Origin: Candidatus Ruania gallistercoris
GTDB taxonomy: Bacteria; Actinomycetota; Actinomycetes; Actinomycetales; Beutenbergiaceae
NCBI GenBank assembly: GCA_019116305.1
Contig: DXBY01000164.1
Span: 1 to 56,947 of the forward strand
Direction: 5' to 3'
DNA length: 56,947 nucleotides
Of the stretch, positions 28,609 to 37,828 are shown piece after piece (position 1 is the stretch's first letter; every line of letters starts with the position of its first letter). The translations under genes were made by a program, and so were the position numbers. The notes beneath the pieces are model-generated. The model was not told the origin of the DNA. It did no database searches and saw nothing but the letters and a program-made list of their open reading frames with translations.

Positions 28609-29697
28609 ATGACGAACGCACGGGGATCGGCAGCGGACCGGGCGTGGTGCGACGAGGCGATCCGGCGCGTGCAGGCCGATGCGCACCGGTCGGCGGACAC
28701 CCACCTGCACCAGCTCCCGCTACCCGCCGACTGGGGTATCGACGTCTACCTCAAGGACGAGTCGGTTCACCCCACCGGCAGCCTGAAGCACCGGCTGGCC
28801 CGCTCCCTGTTTCTCTACGCGCTGGCGAACGGCTGGTTGCGGGAAGGGTCCACGGTGGTGGAGGCGACCAGCGGGAACACCGCAGTGGCGGAGGCATACT
28901 TCGCCCGAATGCTCGACCTGCCGTACGTGGCGGTGATGCCGCGCAGCACCTCGCCGGAGAAGGTGGCCCGGATCGAGGCCTACGGCGGTCGCTGCCACTA
29001 CGTGGCCGCTCCCCCGGACATCTACGCCGAGGCGCAGCGGATCGCCGACGAGACCGGCGGGCACTACCTGGACCAGTTCACCTACGCCGAGCGGGCCACC
29101 GACTGGCGCGGGAACAACAACATCGCCGAGTCGATCTTCGCCCAGCTGGAGGCGGAGCGGCACCCGGTGCCACGCTGGATCGTGGCCGCAGCGGGAACCG
29201 GAGGCACCTCCTGCACCATCGGCCGCTACATCCGCTACCGCCGGCACCGGACCCGGTTGTTGGTGGTGGATCCGGAGAACTCGGCGTACTACCCGGGCTG
29301 GAGCCTGGGCGTGGGCGACTACACCACCGGGATGCCGTCGCGGATCGAGGGCATCGGCCGGCCGCGGATGGAGGCCAGCTTCGTGGCCGGCGTGATCGAC
29401 GACATGCTGCCCGTGCCGGATGCGGCCAGCATCGCTGCGATGCACCACCTGGCGGAAGTGTTCGGCCGGCGCGCCGGCGGCTCCACCGGGACCTGCCTGT
29501 GGGGGGTGTGGCACCTGGTGGCCGGGATGCGCGAACGTGGTGAGACCGGCTCGGTGGTGACGCTGCTGTGCGACCCCGGCGAGCTGTATGCCACCACCTA
29601 CTACGACGAGGACTGGCTGGCGAAGAAGGGGCTCGACCCGACGCCGTACCGGGCACAGCTCGACTCGCTGCTCGATGGCGGCCCGTTCACGACGTGA
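28609..29697 (+). CDS. PLP-dependent cysteine synthase family protein
   Basis: [22 protein letters not shown] (PLP-Lys), [41 protein letters not shown]. Confidence 0.87.
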   Translation: MTNARGSAADRAWCDEAIRRVQADAHRSADTHLHQLPLPADWGIDVYLKDESVHPTGSLKHRLARSLFLYALANGWLREGSTVVEATSGNTAVAEAYFARMLDLPYVAVMPRSTSPEKVARIEAYGGRCHYVAAPPDIYAEAQRIADETGGHYLDQFTYAERATDWRGNNNIAESIFAQLEAERHPVPRWIVAAAGTGGTSCTIGRYIRYRRHRTRLLVVDPENSAYYPGWSLGVGDYTTGMPSRIEGIGRPRMEASFVAGVIDDMLPVPDAASIAAMHHLAEVFGRRAGGSTGTCLWGVWHLVAGMRERGETGSVVTLLCDPGELYATTYYDEDWLAKKGLDPTPYRAQLDSLLDGGPFTT

Positions 29698-29717
29698 AAA
29701 CGCTTACCATGGGCCCT

Positions 29718-30734
29718 ATGCCTTCGGTGACCCTCAGTGACGTGGCCCGGGAGGCCGGGGTATCCCTGGCCACTGCGTCCCGTGCGATCAACGGCAGCGC
29801 CAACCGCACCGTGCGCCCGGAGCTGCAGGAGCGGGTGCTCGCCGCTGCCGGACGGCTGGGCTACTCCCCGGATGCGAACGCCCAAGCGATGGCCCGCGGG
29901 CGGACCACCACACTCGGACTGATCGTGCACGACATCGCCGACCCGTACTTCTCCTCGATCGCCGCCGGCGTCTCGGCTGCAGCCGAGGAGGAGGGGATGA
30001 TGGTGACGTTGGCCAGCACCGCCCACCGCCCGGAGCGTGAGGTCGCGTTGTTGGAGATGCTGCAGAGTCAGCGGGCCCGGGCGATCGTGATCGTCGGTGG
30101 CCGGCAGGACGATCCGGAGGGCACCGAGGCACTCCGGGTGGCTCTGGATGCCTATGCCGACCGGGGTGGCACGGTGGCGATGATCGCCCAGCCGATCCTG
30201 GAGGTGAACACTGTCGCGATGGACAACGTCGGCGGCGCGGCGGCGCTCGCCGAAGCGCTGGTGGGCATCGGCTACCAGGAGTTCGCCATCCTCACCGGCC
30301 CGGGCACGCACCTGACCGGCGCGGAGCGGACCACCGGATTCTCCGACGCGCTCACCGACGCCGGCCTGGCCGCGCCGCGGCTGGTGGAGTGCGAGTTCAC
30401 CCGGGACGGCGGGTACGCCGGGATGGCCAAGCTGCTCGGCAGCGGGCCGCGTCCGCAAGCGGTGTTCGCGGTGAACGATGTGATGGCCATGGGCGCGATG
30501 GCCGCCGCCCGGGACGCGGGGCTGACCGTCGGCACGGACATCGGGGTGGCCGGGTTCGACGACATCCACACCCTGCGCGATGTGACTCCGGGGCTGTCGA
30601 CTGTGGCGGTGCCGCTGCCGGAGGTGGGCCGGATGGCCACCCATCTGGCCCTGCAGCCGGCGTCGGAGAAGCCGGTGGTCGAGCAGGTGCCGGGAGAGGT
30701 CGTGTTGCGCGACTCCACGCCGCCGCTGGCGTGA
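29718..30734 (+). CDS. LacI-family transcriptional regulator
   Basis: VTLSDVAREAGVSLATASRAINGSANRTVRPELQERVLAAAGRLGYSPDANAQAMARGRTTTLGLIVHDIADPYFSSIAAGV; ATG at 29718 chosen. Confidence 0.92.
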   Translation: MPSVTLSDVAREAGVSLATASRAINGSANRTVRPELQERVLAAAGRLGYSPDANAQAMARGRTTTLGLIVHDIADPYFSSIAAGVSAAAEEEGMMVTLASTAHRPEREVALLEMLQSQRARAIVIVGGRQDDPEGTEALRVALDAYADRGGTVAMIAQPILEVNTVAMDNVGGAAALAEALVGIGYQEFAILTGPGTHLTGAERTTGFSDALTDAGLAAPRLVECEFTRDGGYAGMAKLLGSGPRPQAVFAVNDVMAMGAMAAARDAGLTVGTDIGVAGFDDIHTLRDVTPGLSTVAVPLPEVGRMATHLALQPASEKPVVEQVPGEVVLRDSTPPLA

Positions 30735-30748
30735 CGCGGGCTTGCGCC

Positions 30749-30814
30749 TTGGAACACGGTTAGCGCATTCGAACACACTTGCAGAGTGGTTCCAATGCGC
30801 TAACCGCGTTCCAA
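30749..30814. terminator. Long hairpin downstream of LacI gene
   Basis: TTGGAACACGGTTAGCGCATTCGAAC (30749-30774) and GTTCCAATGCGCTAACCGCGTTCCAA (30789-30814): 24/26 complementary, extended by CAC/GTG towards the loop. Confidence 0.7.
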
Positions 30815-30878
30815 CGCAGCCGGATGCCTCAGTCCTGGGTGTGCGGTTGGCCCGGATTCCATCTGCCACGCTGGAGTC

Positions 30879-31240
30879 ATGGCAGACGACGTCGTGGACC
30901 TGAACGCCAAGTTCGAGAAGTCTCCGAACACTGGTCACCCAAGGTGGTGGCGCGTCTGAACGACTACGAGGTGAAGCTCGTCCGGATCGAGGGCGAGTTC
31001 GTCTGGCACAGCCACCAGGACACCGATGAGCTGTTCCTGGTGCTGGCGGGTGAACTGACCATCCAACTCCGGGATCGCAGCGTCACCCTCGGTCCGGGTC
31101 AGCTCTACGTCGTGCCACGAGGCGTCGAGCACTGCCCGCGCGCGGACGGGGAGGTCAAGGCGATGCTCCTCGAGCCCGCAGGGGTGATCAACACCGGTGA
31201 CGCCAGCGGCGACCTCACCGCTACAGTCACCGAGGTCTGA
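30879..31240 (+). pseudogene. Cupin-domain protein, frameshifted near its N-terminus (1-nt deletion or sequencing error)
   Basis: ATG at 30879 encodes MADDVVDLNAKFEK; the -1 frame continues VSEHWSPKVVARLNDYEVKLVRIEGEFVWHSHQDTDELFLVLAGELTIQL... Adding one G at about 30920 gives one intact cupin ORF. Confidence 0.8.
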
Positions 31241-31354
31241 CGCTGCAGCAGACCCCGTGGCCGCGCGAGATCAGGAGGCAGCCGCGGCGCCTTGGGCCGG
31301 ATCGGCGATCCTCGCGACCGGCCTCGCGTACCGACGCAGGCGGGTACCGTAGCC

Positions 31355-31795
31355 TCACTCGGCGGCGAGCTCGACGACGGCGAGCTGGTCGAACTTCCGG
31401 AAGTCGCGGTCGAACGAGGCGATGCGAATTCCGAACGCGATCGCGATCGCCGCAAGGTAGGCATCAGTCACGAGCGCGCCGGTAGCGCCGGACTCCTTGC
31501 ACGCGGATTCGAAGGTATGAAGATCCACCGCCGCCCGGGGCATCGCGGACCAGGCCGGGGCCGATTCCATGGCCCGGAGGAAGCCGAACGCCTCGTCGAT
31601 GCTCGAGGGAGTGCTGAAGATGCGACTGTTCGTCACTATTCGCACGAAACCCGTGGCCACGAGGTCCGGCAGCACCACGGCCTCGGTGCCGTTGATCGCC
31701 TCGTTCAGGAACACCGAAGCGGATTCATGGTGCGGGTGACTCGGGCGGTGTGCAGCAACGAGGACGTTGACATCGGGCAGCAGCACGAGCCTCAC
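31355..31795 (-). CDS. PIN-domain ribonuclease toxin (VapC-like)
   Basis: VLLPDVNVLVAAHRPSHPHHES, ...GALVTDAYLAAIAIAFGIRIASFDRDFRKF; overlaps the upstream antitoxin gene. Confidence 0.88.
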   Translation of the reverse strand: MRLVLLPDVNVLVAAHRPSHPHHESASVFLNEAINGTEAVVLPDLVATGFVRIVTNSRIFSTPSSIDEAFGFLRAMESAPAWSAMPRAAVDLHTFESACKESGATGALVTDAYLAAIAIAFGIRIASFDRDFRKFDQLAVVELAAE

Positions 31796-32070
31796 CTCAG
31801 TTTCGCGCTCGGGACGCCCTTCTCCGTGATCCGGACGCCCTCCTCGATGGCCTCCTCGATCGATTCCTTGGACGTCAGATCGACGCCTGCGACCGGACCG
31901 GTGTCACCAGAGAACACCGGGAGGGAGACCGGCGGCCGCCGCTGTTCGGTTTCGGCCAGGACCCGGCGCAGCGCTTCCTCCACCAGCGAGCCAAGAGTCT
32001 CACCCCGCTCGCCCGCGCGGCGCTTCGCCTGACGTAGCAGCGCCTCGTCGACGTTCACCGTGGTTCTCAT
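31792..32070 (-). CDS. VapB-like antitoxin
   Basis: MRTTVNVDEALLRQAKRRAGERGETLGSLVEEALRRVLAE, RHH-type antitoxin; overlaps vapC by 4 nt. Confidence 0.82.
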   Translation of the reverse strand: MRTTVNVDEALLRQAKRRAGERGETLGSLVEEALRRVLAETEQRRPPVSLPVFSGDTGPVAGVDLTSKESIEEAIEEGVRITEKGVPSAKLR

Positions 32071-32272
32071 CAGCACATCATACCAAGGCGGCGCATCACC
32101 ATCATCAGAGTCACGCATCACGCACATCACCGTCACCTCCCAGGCAATGTGGCGCGAGAAGGTGGTTTCGATGTCGAGATTCGGCAGATCCTCGACAGCG
32201 GAGCACCCTCGCGTGGAATCAGGAGATAGTCGCGCCCTGTCTTGACGCCACCCCCTCCGGCCACTTAGCCTT

Positions 32273-32288
32273 GGGAAAGCGCATTCCC
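32273..32288. promoter_or_regulatory. LacI-type operator-like palindrome upstream of Gfo/Idh gene
   Basis: GGGAAaGCGCaTTCCC; imperfect palindrome with central GCGC. Confidence 0.45.
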
Positions 32289-32349
32289 GCACGAGTGAGA
32301 GAGCCGCGCCACCGGCAGCCGCCCATCCCCACACCACTCAGGAGACTCC

Positions 32350-33513
32350 ATGACAACCCGCACGCTGCGTATCGCGATGAACGGCATCACCGGGCGGATG
32401 GGCTACCGCCAGCACCTGCTCCGGTCAATCCTGCCGATCCGGGCGCAGGGCGGGATCACGCTGCCCAACGGCGACAAGGTGCAGGTGGAGCCGATCCTGG
32501 TCGGCCGCCGGGAGAACGCCCTCGCCGAGATCGCCGCCGAGCACGATGTCGCCGAGTGGACCACCGATCTGGACGCCGTCATCACCGACGAGCGCACCGA
32601 CATCGTCTTCGACGCCTCGATGACCAGCCTGCGTGCCGACACGCTGATCAAGGCGATGAAGGCCGGCAAGCACATCTTCACCGAGAAGCCCACCGCCGAG
32701 ACCCTCGCCGAGGCGATCGAGCTGGCCCGGCTGCGCACCGAGACCGGCGTCACCGCCGGCGTGGTGCACGACAAGCTCTACCTGCCCGGCCTGGTCAAGC
32801 TGCGCCGACTGGTGGACGAGGGCTTCTTCGGCCGCATCCTGTCCCTGCGCGGGGAGTTCGGCTACTGGGTGTTCGAGGGTGAGGTCCAGGCGGCCCAGCG
32901 GCCCAGCTGGAACTACCGCACCGAGGACGGCGGCGGCATGACCACGGACATGTTCTGCCACTGGAACTACGTGCTCGAGGGCATCCTCGGCCGGGTCGAC
33001 TCGGTCACCGCGAAGACGATCACGCACATTCCCACCCGCTGGGACGAGAAGGGTCAGGAGTATCCCGCCACGGCCGACGACGCCGCGTACGGGATCTTCG
33101 AGGTCACCGGGCCGAGCGGGGAGGAGATCGTCGCGCAGATCAACTCCTCCTGGGCGGTGCGCGTCTACCGGGACGAGCTGGTGGAGTTCCAGGTGGACGG
33201 CACGCACGGATCCGCCGTGGCCGGGCTGCGCAACTGCGTGGCCCAGCAGCGGGCGCACACCCCGAAGCCGGTGTGGAACCCGGACCTGCCGGCCACCGAG
33301 CCGTTCCGGGACCAGTGGCTCGAGGTGCCCGACAACGCCGAGCTGGACAACGGTTTCAAGGCGCAGTGGGAGGAGTTCCTGCAGAACGTCCTCGCCGGCC
33401 GGGAGCACCGCTACGACCTGCTGTCGGCGGCGCGCGGTGTGCAGCTGGCCGAGGCCGGTCTGGCCTCCTCCGCCGAGGGCCGGCGCATCGCGCTCGAGCC
33501 GATCACGCTCTGA
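32350..33513 (+). CDS. Gfo/Idh/MocA family oxidoreductase
   Basis: LRIAMNGITGRMGYRQHLLRSI, AMKAGKHIFTEKPTAETLAEAIEL, GVVHDKLYLPGLVKLRRLVDEGFFGRILSLRGEFGYWVFEG. Confidence 0.87.
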   Translation: MTTRTLRIAMNGITGRMGYRQHLLRSILPIRAQGGITLPNGDKVQVEPILVGRRENALAEIAAEHDVAEWTTDLDAVITDERTDIVFDASMTSLRADTLIKAMKAGKHIFTEKPTAETLAEAIELARLRTETGVTAGVVHDKLYLPGLVKLRRLVDEGFFGRILSLRGEFGYWVFEGEVQAAQRPSWNYRTEDGGGMTTDMFCHWNYVLEGILGRVDSVTAKTITHIPTRWDEKGQEYPATADDAAYGIFEVTGPSGEEIVAQINSSWAVRVYRDELVEFQVDGTHGSAVAGLRNCVAQQRAHTPKPVWNPDLPATEPFRDQWLEVPDNAELDNGFKAQWEEFLQNVLAGREHRYDLLSAARGVQLAEAGLASSAEGRRIALEPITL

Positions 33514-33540
33514 GCCGACGCCACTCATCGAGGAACCGAC

Positions 33541-34428
33541 ATGACCGACTTCCCCACCGGCGACCTGAGCCGACTGTCCCTGAACACTGCCACCACGAAG
33601 GCACTCACCCTGGCCGAGGCGGTAGACGTGGCCAGCCGTGCCGGGCTGGGTGCGGTCGGCCTGTGGCGCGATCGGGTAGCCGAGGCCGGCCTGGCCGAGG
33701 CCGCCCGGATCGTCAAAGACTCCGGGTTGCGAGTGTCCTCGCTGTGCCGGGGCGGCTTCCTCACCGCCGCCGACCCCGAGGGGCAGCGCGCCGCACTCGA
33801 GGACAACAAGGCGGCGATCGTCGAGGCCGCGACGCTGGGCACCTCCGAGCTGGTGATGGTGGTCGGTGGTCTGCCCGCTGCGAGCGGACCGGAGCAGCCG
33901 CCGCTGCCCGGCGGCGACCGGGACCTGGTGGCCGCCCGGCAGCGGGTGGCCGACCGGGTGGCGGAGCTGGCGCCGTTCGCCGGTGAACACGGGGTGCGGT
34001 TGGTGCTCGAACCGCTGCACCCGATCTTCGCCGCCGACCGCGCGGTGCTGTCCACCCTGGAGCAGTGCCTGGATCTGGCCGCGGACTTCCCGGCCGAGCA
34101 GGTGGGCGTGGTGGTGGACACCTATCACGTGTGGTGGGACCCGAAGCTGCGCGAGCTCGTCCACCGCGCTACCGCCGAGGGCCGCCTGGCCGGTTATCAG
34201 GTGTGCGACTGGAACCTGCCGCTGGCCGAGAGTGCTCTGCTCTCCCGCGGGTTCATGGGCGACGGCTACGTGGACTTCGCCGCGATCACCTCCTGGGTGG
34301 CCGAGACCGGCTACACCGGGGACGTGGAGGTGGAGATCTTCAACCAGGAGATCTGGGACGCCCCCGGTGATCAGACCGTGCGCACCATGGCCGAGCGCTA
34401 CCTGGAGCTGGTGCAGCCGTATCTGTAG
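33541..34428 (+). CDS. Sugar phosphate isomerase/epimerase (xylose isomerase-like TIM barrel)
   Basis: LSLNTATTKALTLAEAVDVASRAGLGAVGLWRD, VRLVLEPLHPIFAADRAVLSTLEQCLDLA, VGVVVDTYHVWWDPKL, GDVEVEIFNQEIW. Confidence 0.88.
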   Translation: MTDFPTGDLSRLSLNTATTKALTLAEAVDVASRAGLGAVGLWRDRVAEAGLAEAARIVKDSGLRVSSLCRGGFLTAADPEGQRAALEDNKAAIVEAATLGTSELVMVVGGLPAASGPEQPPLPGGDRDLVAARQRVADRVAELAPFAGEHGVRLVLEPLHPIFAADRAVLSTLEQCLDLAADFPAEQVGVVVDTYHVWWDPKLRELVHRATAEGRLAGYQVCDWNLPLAESALLSRGFMGDGYVDFAAITSWVAETGYTGDVEVEIFNQEIWDAPGDQTVRTMAERYLELVQPYL

Positions 34429-34495
34429 CCGGCTTGAGCCACTTCGCTGGCTCGTTCCGCCGCATTGGCAGCCGCGGCACGCCACGATGGATTCA

Positions 34496-35673
34496 TGAGG
34501 GTTCGGCGCTGGCGGTGGTCGTCGTACTCGATCGTGGTGGCGACAGCCATCGCCGTCACGGGTTGCACAGTGGCGGACGCACCCACGGAACCCGCCTCCG
34601 CAGATGACTCGTCGGCCAGCGCCGACCCCGCTCCTGCGCCGGTGGTGGATCCGTGGCACCAGGTCCCCGACCTGCGCACCGAGCCCCGCCGCGGGTGGCA
34701 GGTGAGCATCGATGCCCCCACCGGTTCCTGGCTCTTCGAATCCGCGATCGCTGTCCAGGACACCACCGGCGTGACCGGCTATGACAGCGCCACCGGAGTC
34801 GAACGCTGGCACCTGCCGGCTGCTGGCCTGCTGTGCAACGCGACCATCGTGGCGCTCACCTGCGCGAGCGCAACCGGTGCGCTCACCACCATCGATCCTG
34901 CCACCGGTGACTCGACCACGGCCGAGGTCGAGGGCGCGTTCGCCGGTATCGCCATCGCAGACGATCTGGTGGTGTGGCGGCAGGGCGAGGAGGGCACTGT
35001 CGTCGAGCGCCGCCACGGCGGCGATGTGCTCTGGTCGCAGCCCTCGGCCGTGGTCGAGGACACCGCGATCACCGTGATCAACGGGACCGTCCTGGCCGCA
35101 GGCGGCGGGGACAACGGCACGGGCGATGCGCTGGATGCGGCCACCGGAAGCCCGGTCCACGCTGACCTGCGGCAGGCCAACCGGTGGAACCAGAGCCGCT
35201 GGCTACTCTTCACCGAGAGCGAGGTGTGGGAGGTCGCTGCCGGATCCCCGTCCCGCGCGGTGGACGATTCCCGGGAGATCTTCATCGCCGACTCCCACCC
35301 GACCCAGCCGGCGCCACCGGAACGCCCGAGCGAGCCCTTGGGTCCGTTCGCCCGAGCCGGGGAAGTGGTCTTCCACTCCTACCCGGAGCACGGCCCCACC
35401 GCGTTCACCGCCTGGGACGCCACCACGGGTACTGAGCACTGGAGCGGGCCCGCCATCCGATTCCGGGACAATCTGCTCTGGGTCGATGCGACCACCCTCG
35501 CCGTTGCCACCGCCGAACCCACGGGCGGAGACTTCGTCGCCCTCGATGCGAGTACCGGCGAGGTCGTCTGGGAGCTGGCGTCCGAGACCACGATTCGCCG
35601 CGTCCTCAGCGATGGCGACACCCTCGTCATCGTCTCCGACAATGCGGTCCAGTCCTGGCGCCTGGACAGCTGA
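34496..35673 (+). CDS. PQQ-binding-like beta-propeller lipoprotein
   Basis: Lipobox (VATAIAVTGCTVADAP); repeated propeller blades (VTGYDSATGVERWHLPA, FVALDASTGEVVWELA); C-term VQSWRLDS resembles the downstream paralogs. Confidence 0.75.
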
Positions 35674-35717
35674 CCTGAAAGCCGGCGCATGACCATCGCA
35701 CGGTCACGATGCATGAC

Positions 35718-36125
35718 TCAGGCGAACGGGTTGACCACCATGACCCCGCCGTAGTCCTGACCGTCGTTCAGGTCCTCGGAAAGCACCACCGGGCACTCCA
35801 GCAGCCGCGCTGCCTCGATGATGGCCGCATCCCAGAAGGAGAGCTGGAATCGATCTCGTGTGGACAAGGCGGCTCGGGTCAGCGCAAGAGTTCCTTCCTG
35901 TACCGGGAACCGCGCAAAAGCGACGATCAGATCGACGGCCTGCCGGTGCGAGAGGGGATCAGTTCGGGTCGCCCTGGTGGCCTGCACGTAGAACTCGTGC
36001 AAGACCTGAACGGACAGTGCCAGGTCGCGTCCGCCGAGCAGTTCCCTGGCTACCGCGGCCTTGGCCGCCTCCGCCGAATCCCGCGACACCGCGTAGAGGA
36101 GGACGTTCGTGTCAACGAACCGCAC
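35718..36125 (-). CDS. PIN-domain ribonuclease toxin (VapC-like)
   Basis: MRFVDTNVLLYAVSRDSAEAAKAAVARELLGGRDLALSVQVLHEFYVQATR...LSFWDAAIIEAARLLECPVVLSEDLNDGQDYGGVMVVNPF. Confidence 0.92.
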   Translation of the reverse strand: MRFVDTNVLLYAVSRDSAEAAKAAVARELLGGRDLALSVQVLHEFYVQATRATRTDPLSHRQAVDLIVAFARFPVQEGTLALTRAALSTRDRFQLSFWDAAIIEAARLLECPVVLSEDLNDGQDYGGVMVVNPFA

Positions 36126-36351
36126 GGTCGTGAACCTCGTCGCGGGACAAGCGGTCTACTGCGCGGAAGGCCGAAATCTCGCTGAGGACTCGTTCCTGTA
36201 GCTCGACCTTGGCCGCAAAATCCGCACCGCTGTGCGCAAGTTCCCGCAAGTATCTGGTGACCAAAGCGCTCACCGAGACGCCTTCCTCAGCGGCCCTGAT
36301 CCGGGCTTGCCTGTAGACGTCCTCCGGGACCGTCACGGTGAGATTCTTCAT
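36112..36351 (-). CDS. CopG/RHH-type antitoxin paired with PIN toxin
   Basis: MKNLTVTVPEDVYRQARIRAAEEGVSVSALVTRYLREL; overlaps the toxin gene. Confidence 0.85.
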   Translation of the reverse strand: MKNLTVTVPEDVYRQARIRAAEEGVSVSALVTRYLRELAHSGADFAAKVELQERVLSEISAFRAVDRLSRDEVHDRAVR

Positions 36352-36369
36352 CTGTCCAGTTTAGCTCAA

Positions 36370-36400
36370 CACACAGAAACACAGGCACACAGAAACACAG
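36370..36400. repeat. Tandem 15-nt direct repeat upstream of antitoxin gene (candidate operator)
   Basis: CACACAGAAACACAG at 36370-36384 and 36386-36400 (period 16), 19 bp upstream of the antitoxin start (minus strand). Confidence 0.75.
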
Positions 36401-36459
36401 TTCAGCAATCGGAAGAAGCGCCCGTGCCCGAGTTTGCCCCACCGAGGCATGATGGCTTC

Positions 36460-37818
36460 ATGTCGAAGGGGCCGGTCGAGGAGTTCACGCTCGACGGCGC
36501 AGGCACCCCAGGCGAGGAGAGTTCCGCTGGCCACAGCGTGAGAGGGCACGGCCCGCCCGAGCCGGATCGCCGACGGCGGAGCACGCGGGGCTGGTGGCGC
36601 TCACCCGGGCCTTGGGTCGCCGCAGCGGTGGTGCTGGTCGTGGTCGGTGCCGCGGTCTCCCCGCAGGGCGAGCCGCTGGAGCCACGTCCTCCGGACACGG
36701 CCTGGGCGGCGCCAGCAGAGCCCGGGCGTGCCCCCGGGGTCTGGGTCCTCGGCGACCAGCCCGTTGTCACCACTGCCGACGGCGTCACCGCCTTCGACCC
36801 CAGCACCGGCGACTCCGCCTGGACAGTCCCGTTGGCCGACCCGGCCTGCACCGCCACCGACCAGGCCCTCACTTGCGTCCACGGCGAGGGCGAGAACGCC
36901 GCCATCGCCACCATCAACCCCACCGGCGAAGCCACCGAACTCCCCTTCCCCGATGCCGACATCGCCACCCAGGTGGGCGAGGACCTGATCATCGGCGGCG
37001 GCCTCACCAGCAACCCCTGGCTCGGCCGATACACCACCGGAGAAGGCCCACCCACCGAAGTCTGGCGCTACCAACCCGAATACCCCGTCGACGGGCCCGA
37101 ACGGTGGACCGACGCAACGCTCAGCCAAGGCATCGCCACTATATCCGCCGACTCAGGCGAGACAGTGGTCGACGGTTCGGGCCAGTTCGATTCCCGCGCC
37201 GCCCTGGCCGCCGATCTCGAGACCGGTGAGCCCAGGCCCGCCGTTGTACGGACAACGAGGGCCAGTGGGGTCAGTTATACCGTGGGGGTCGAGGACGAGT
37301 GGAACCACGTTGTGCTGCCGCTTCCCGGCCCGGAGCCGACGGTCCCCGGCTACCCCGATGCCGTGTTCACCGGCCGTGGCGCATTCGACGAGTACCGCGG
37401 TGATCGCATCCTGGAGTACCTCGGCAGCCCGCTGCTGGCTGTCGACGGCACCATCATCATCGCCGAACTCGATACTGACCTCCTCGGAACTCTGGAACCG
37501 GGCGAAGAGGTCGAACTGGTGACGCAGACCGAACGCGTGGACGTGCGCACCGGCGAGGCCCAGTGGCAGCTGAACCGCGATCAACTCATGAGTTGCCCGT
37601 GCGCGGCCGGCCCCGACACGATGGTCCTGACCGGGTCGGAAATCACCGACGTCGACCGCTTCACCGTCGGTCCAGTGGCGCTCCTCGGCATCCACCCCGA
37701 CACCGGCCGGCACGAGTGGACCCTGCCGATCAGCACCGCCCCGGACGCGGTCGCCGCCGGAGCCGACCAGGTCTACGTCCTCACGGCCGGCACGCTGACC
37801 GCTTACGAGAACACCTGA
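36460..37818 (+). CDS. Single-TM PQQ-binding-like beta-propeller protein (paralog 1 of tandem array)
   Basis: MSKGPVEEFTLDG N-term, TM WVAAAVVLVVVGAAV, blades (GVTAFDPSTGDSAWTVPLADPACTATDQALTC), LMSCPCAAGPDTMVLTG, ILHPDTGRHEWTLPI-like end. Confidence 0.8.
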   Translation: MSKGPVEEFTLDGAGTPGEESSAGHSVRGHGPPEPDRRRRSTRGWWRSPGPWVAAAVVLVVVGAAVSPQGEPLEPRPPDTAWAAPAEPGRAPGVWVLGDQPVVTTADGVTAFDPSTGDSAWTVPLADPACTATDQALTCVHGEGENAAIATINPTGEATELPFPDADIATQVGEDLIIGGGLTSNPWLGRYTTGEGPPTEVWRYQPEYPVDGPERWTDATLSQGIATISADSGETVVDGSGQFDSRAALAADLETGEPRPAVVRTTRASGVSYTVGVEDEWNHVVLPLPGPEPTVPGYPDAVFTGRGAFDEYRGDRILEYLGSPLLAVDGTIIIAELDTDLLGTLEPGEEVELVTQTERVDVRTGEAQWQLNRDQLMSCPCAAGPDTMVLTGSEITDVDRFTVGPVALLGIHPDTGRHEWTLPISTAPDAVAAGADQVYVLTAGTLTAYENT

Positions 37819-37828
37819 GCATGACCCG

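Noticed and set aside
30779-30878. N-terminal extension of the cupin ORF as given in the ORF track
   Set aside because: Sequence MQSGSNALTAFQRSRMPQ... overlaps the hairpin and does not look like cupin; the frameshift explanation from ATG 30879 is better.
32425-35160. 911-aa ORF on the minus strand
   Set aside because: Antisense to well-supported Gfo/Idh, isomerase and lipoprotein genes; Gly/Arg/His/Val-rich composition typical of shadow ORFs in high-GC DNA.
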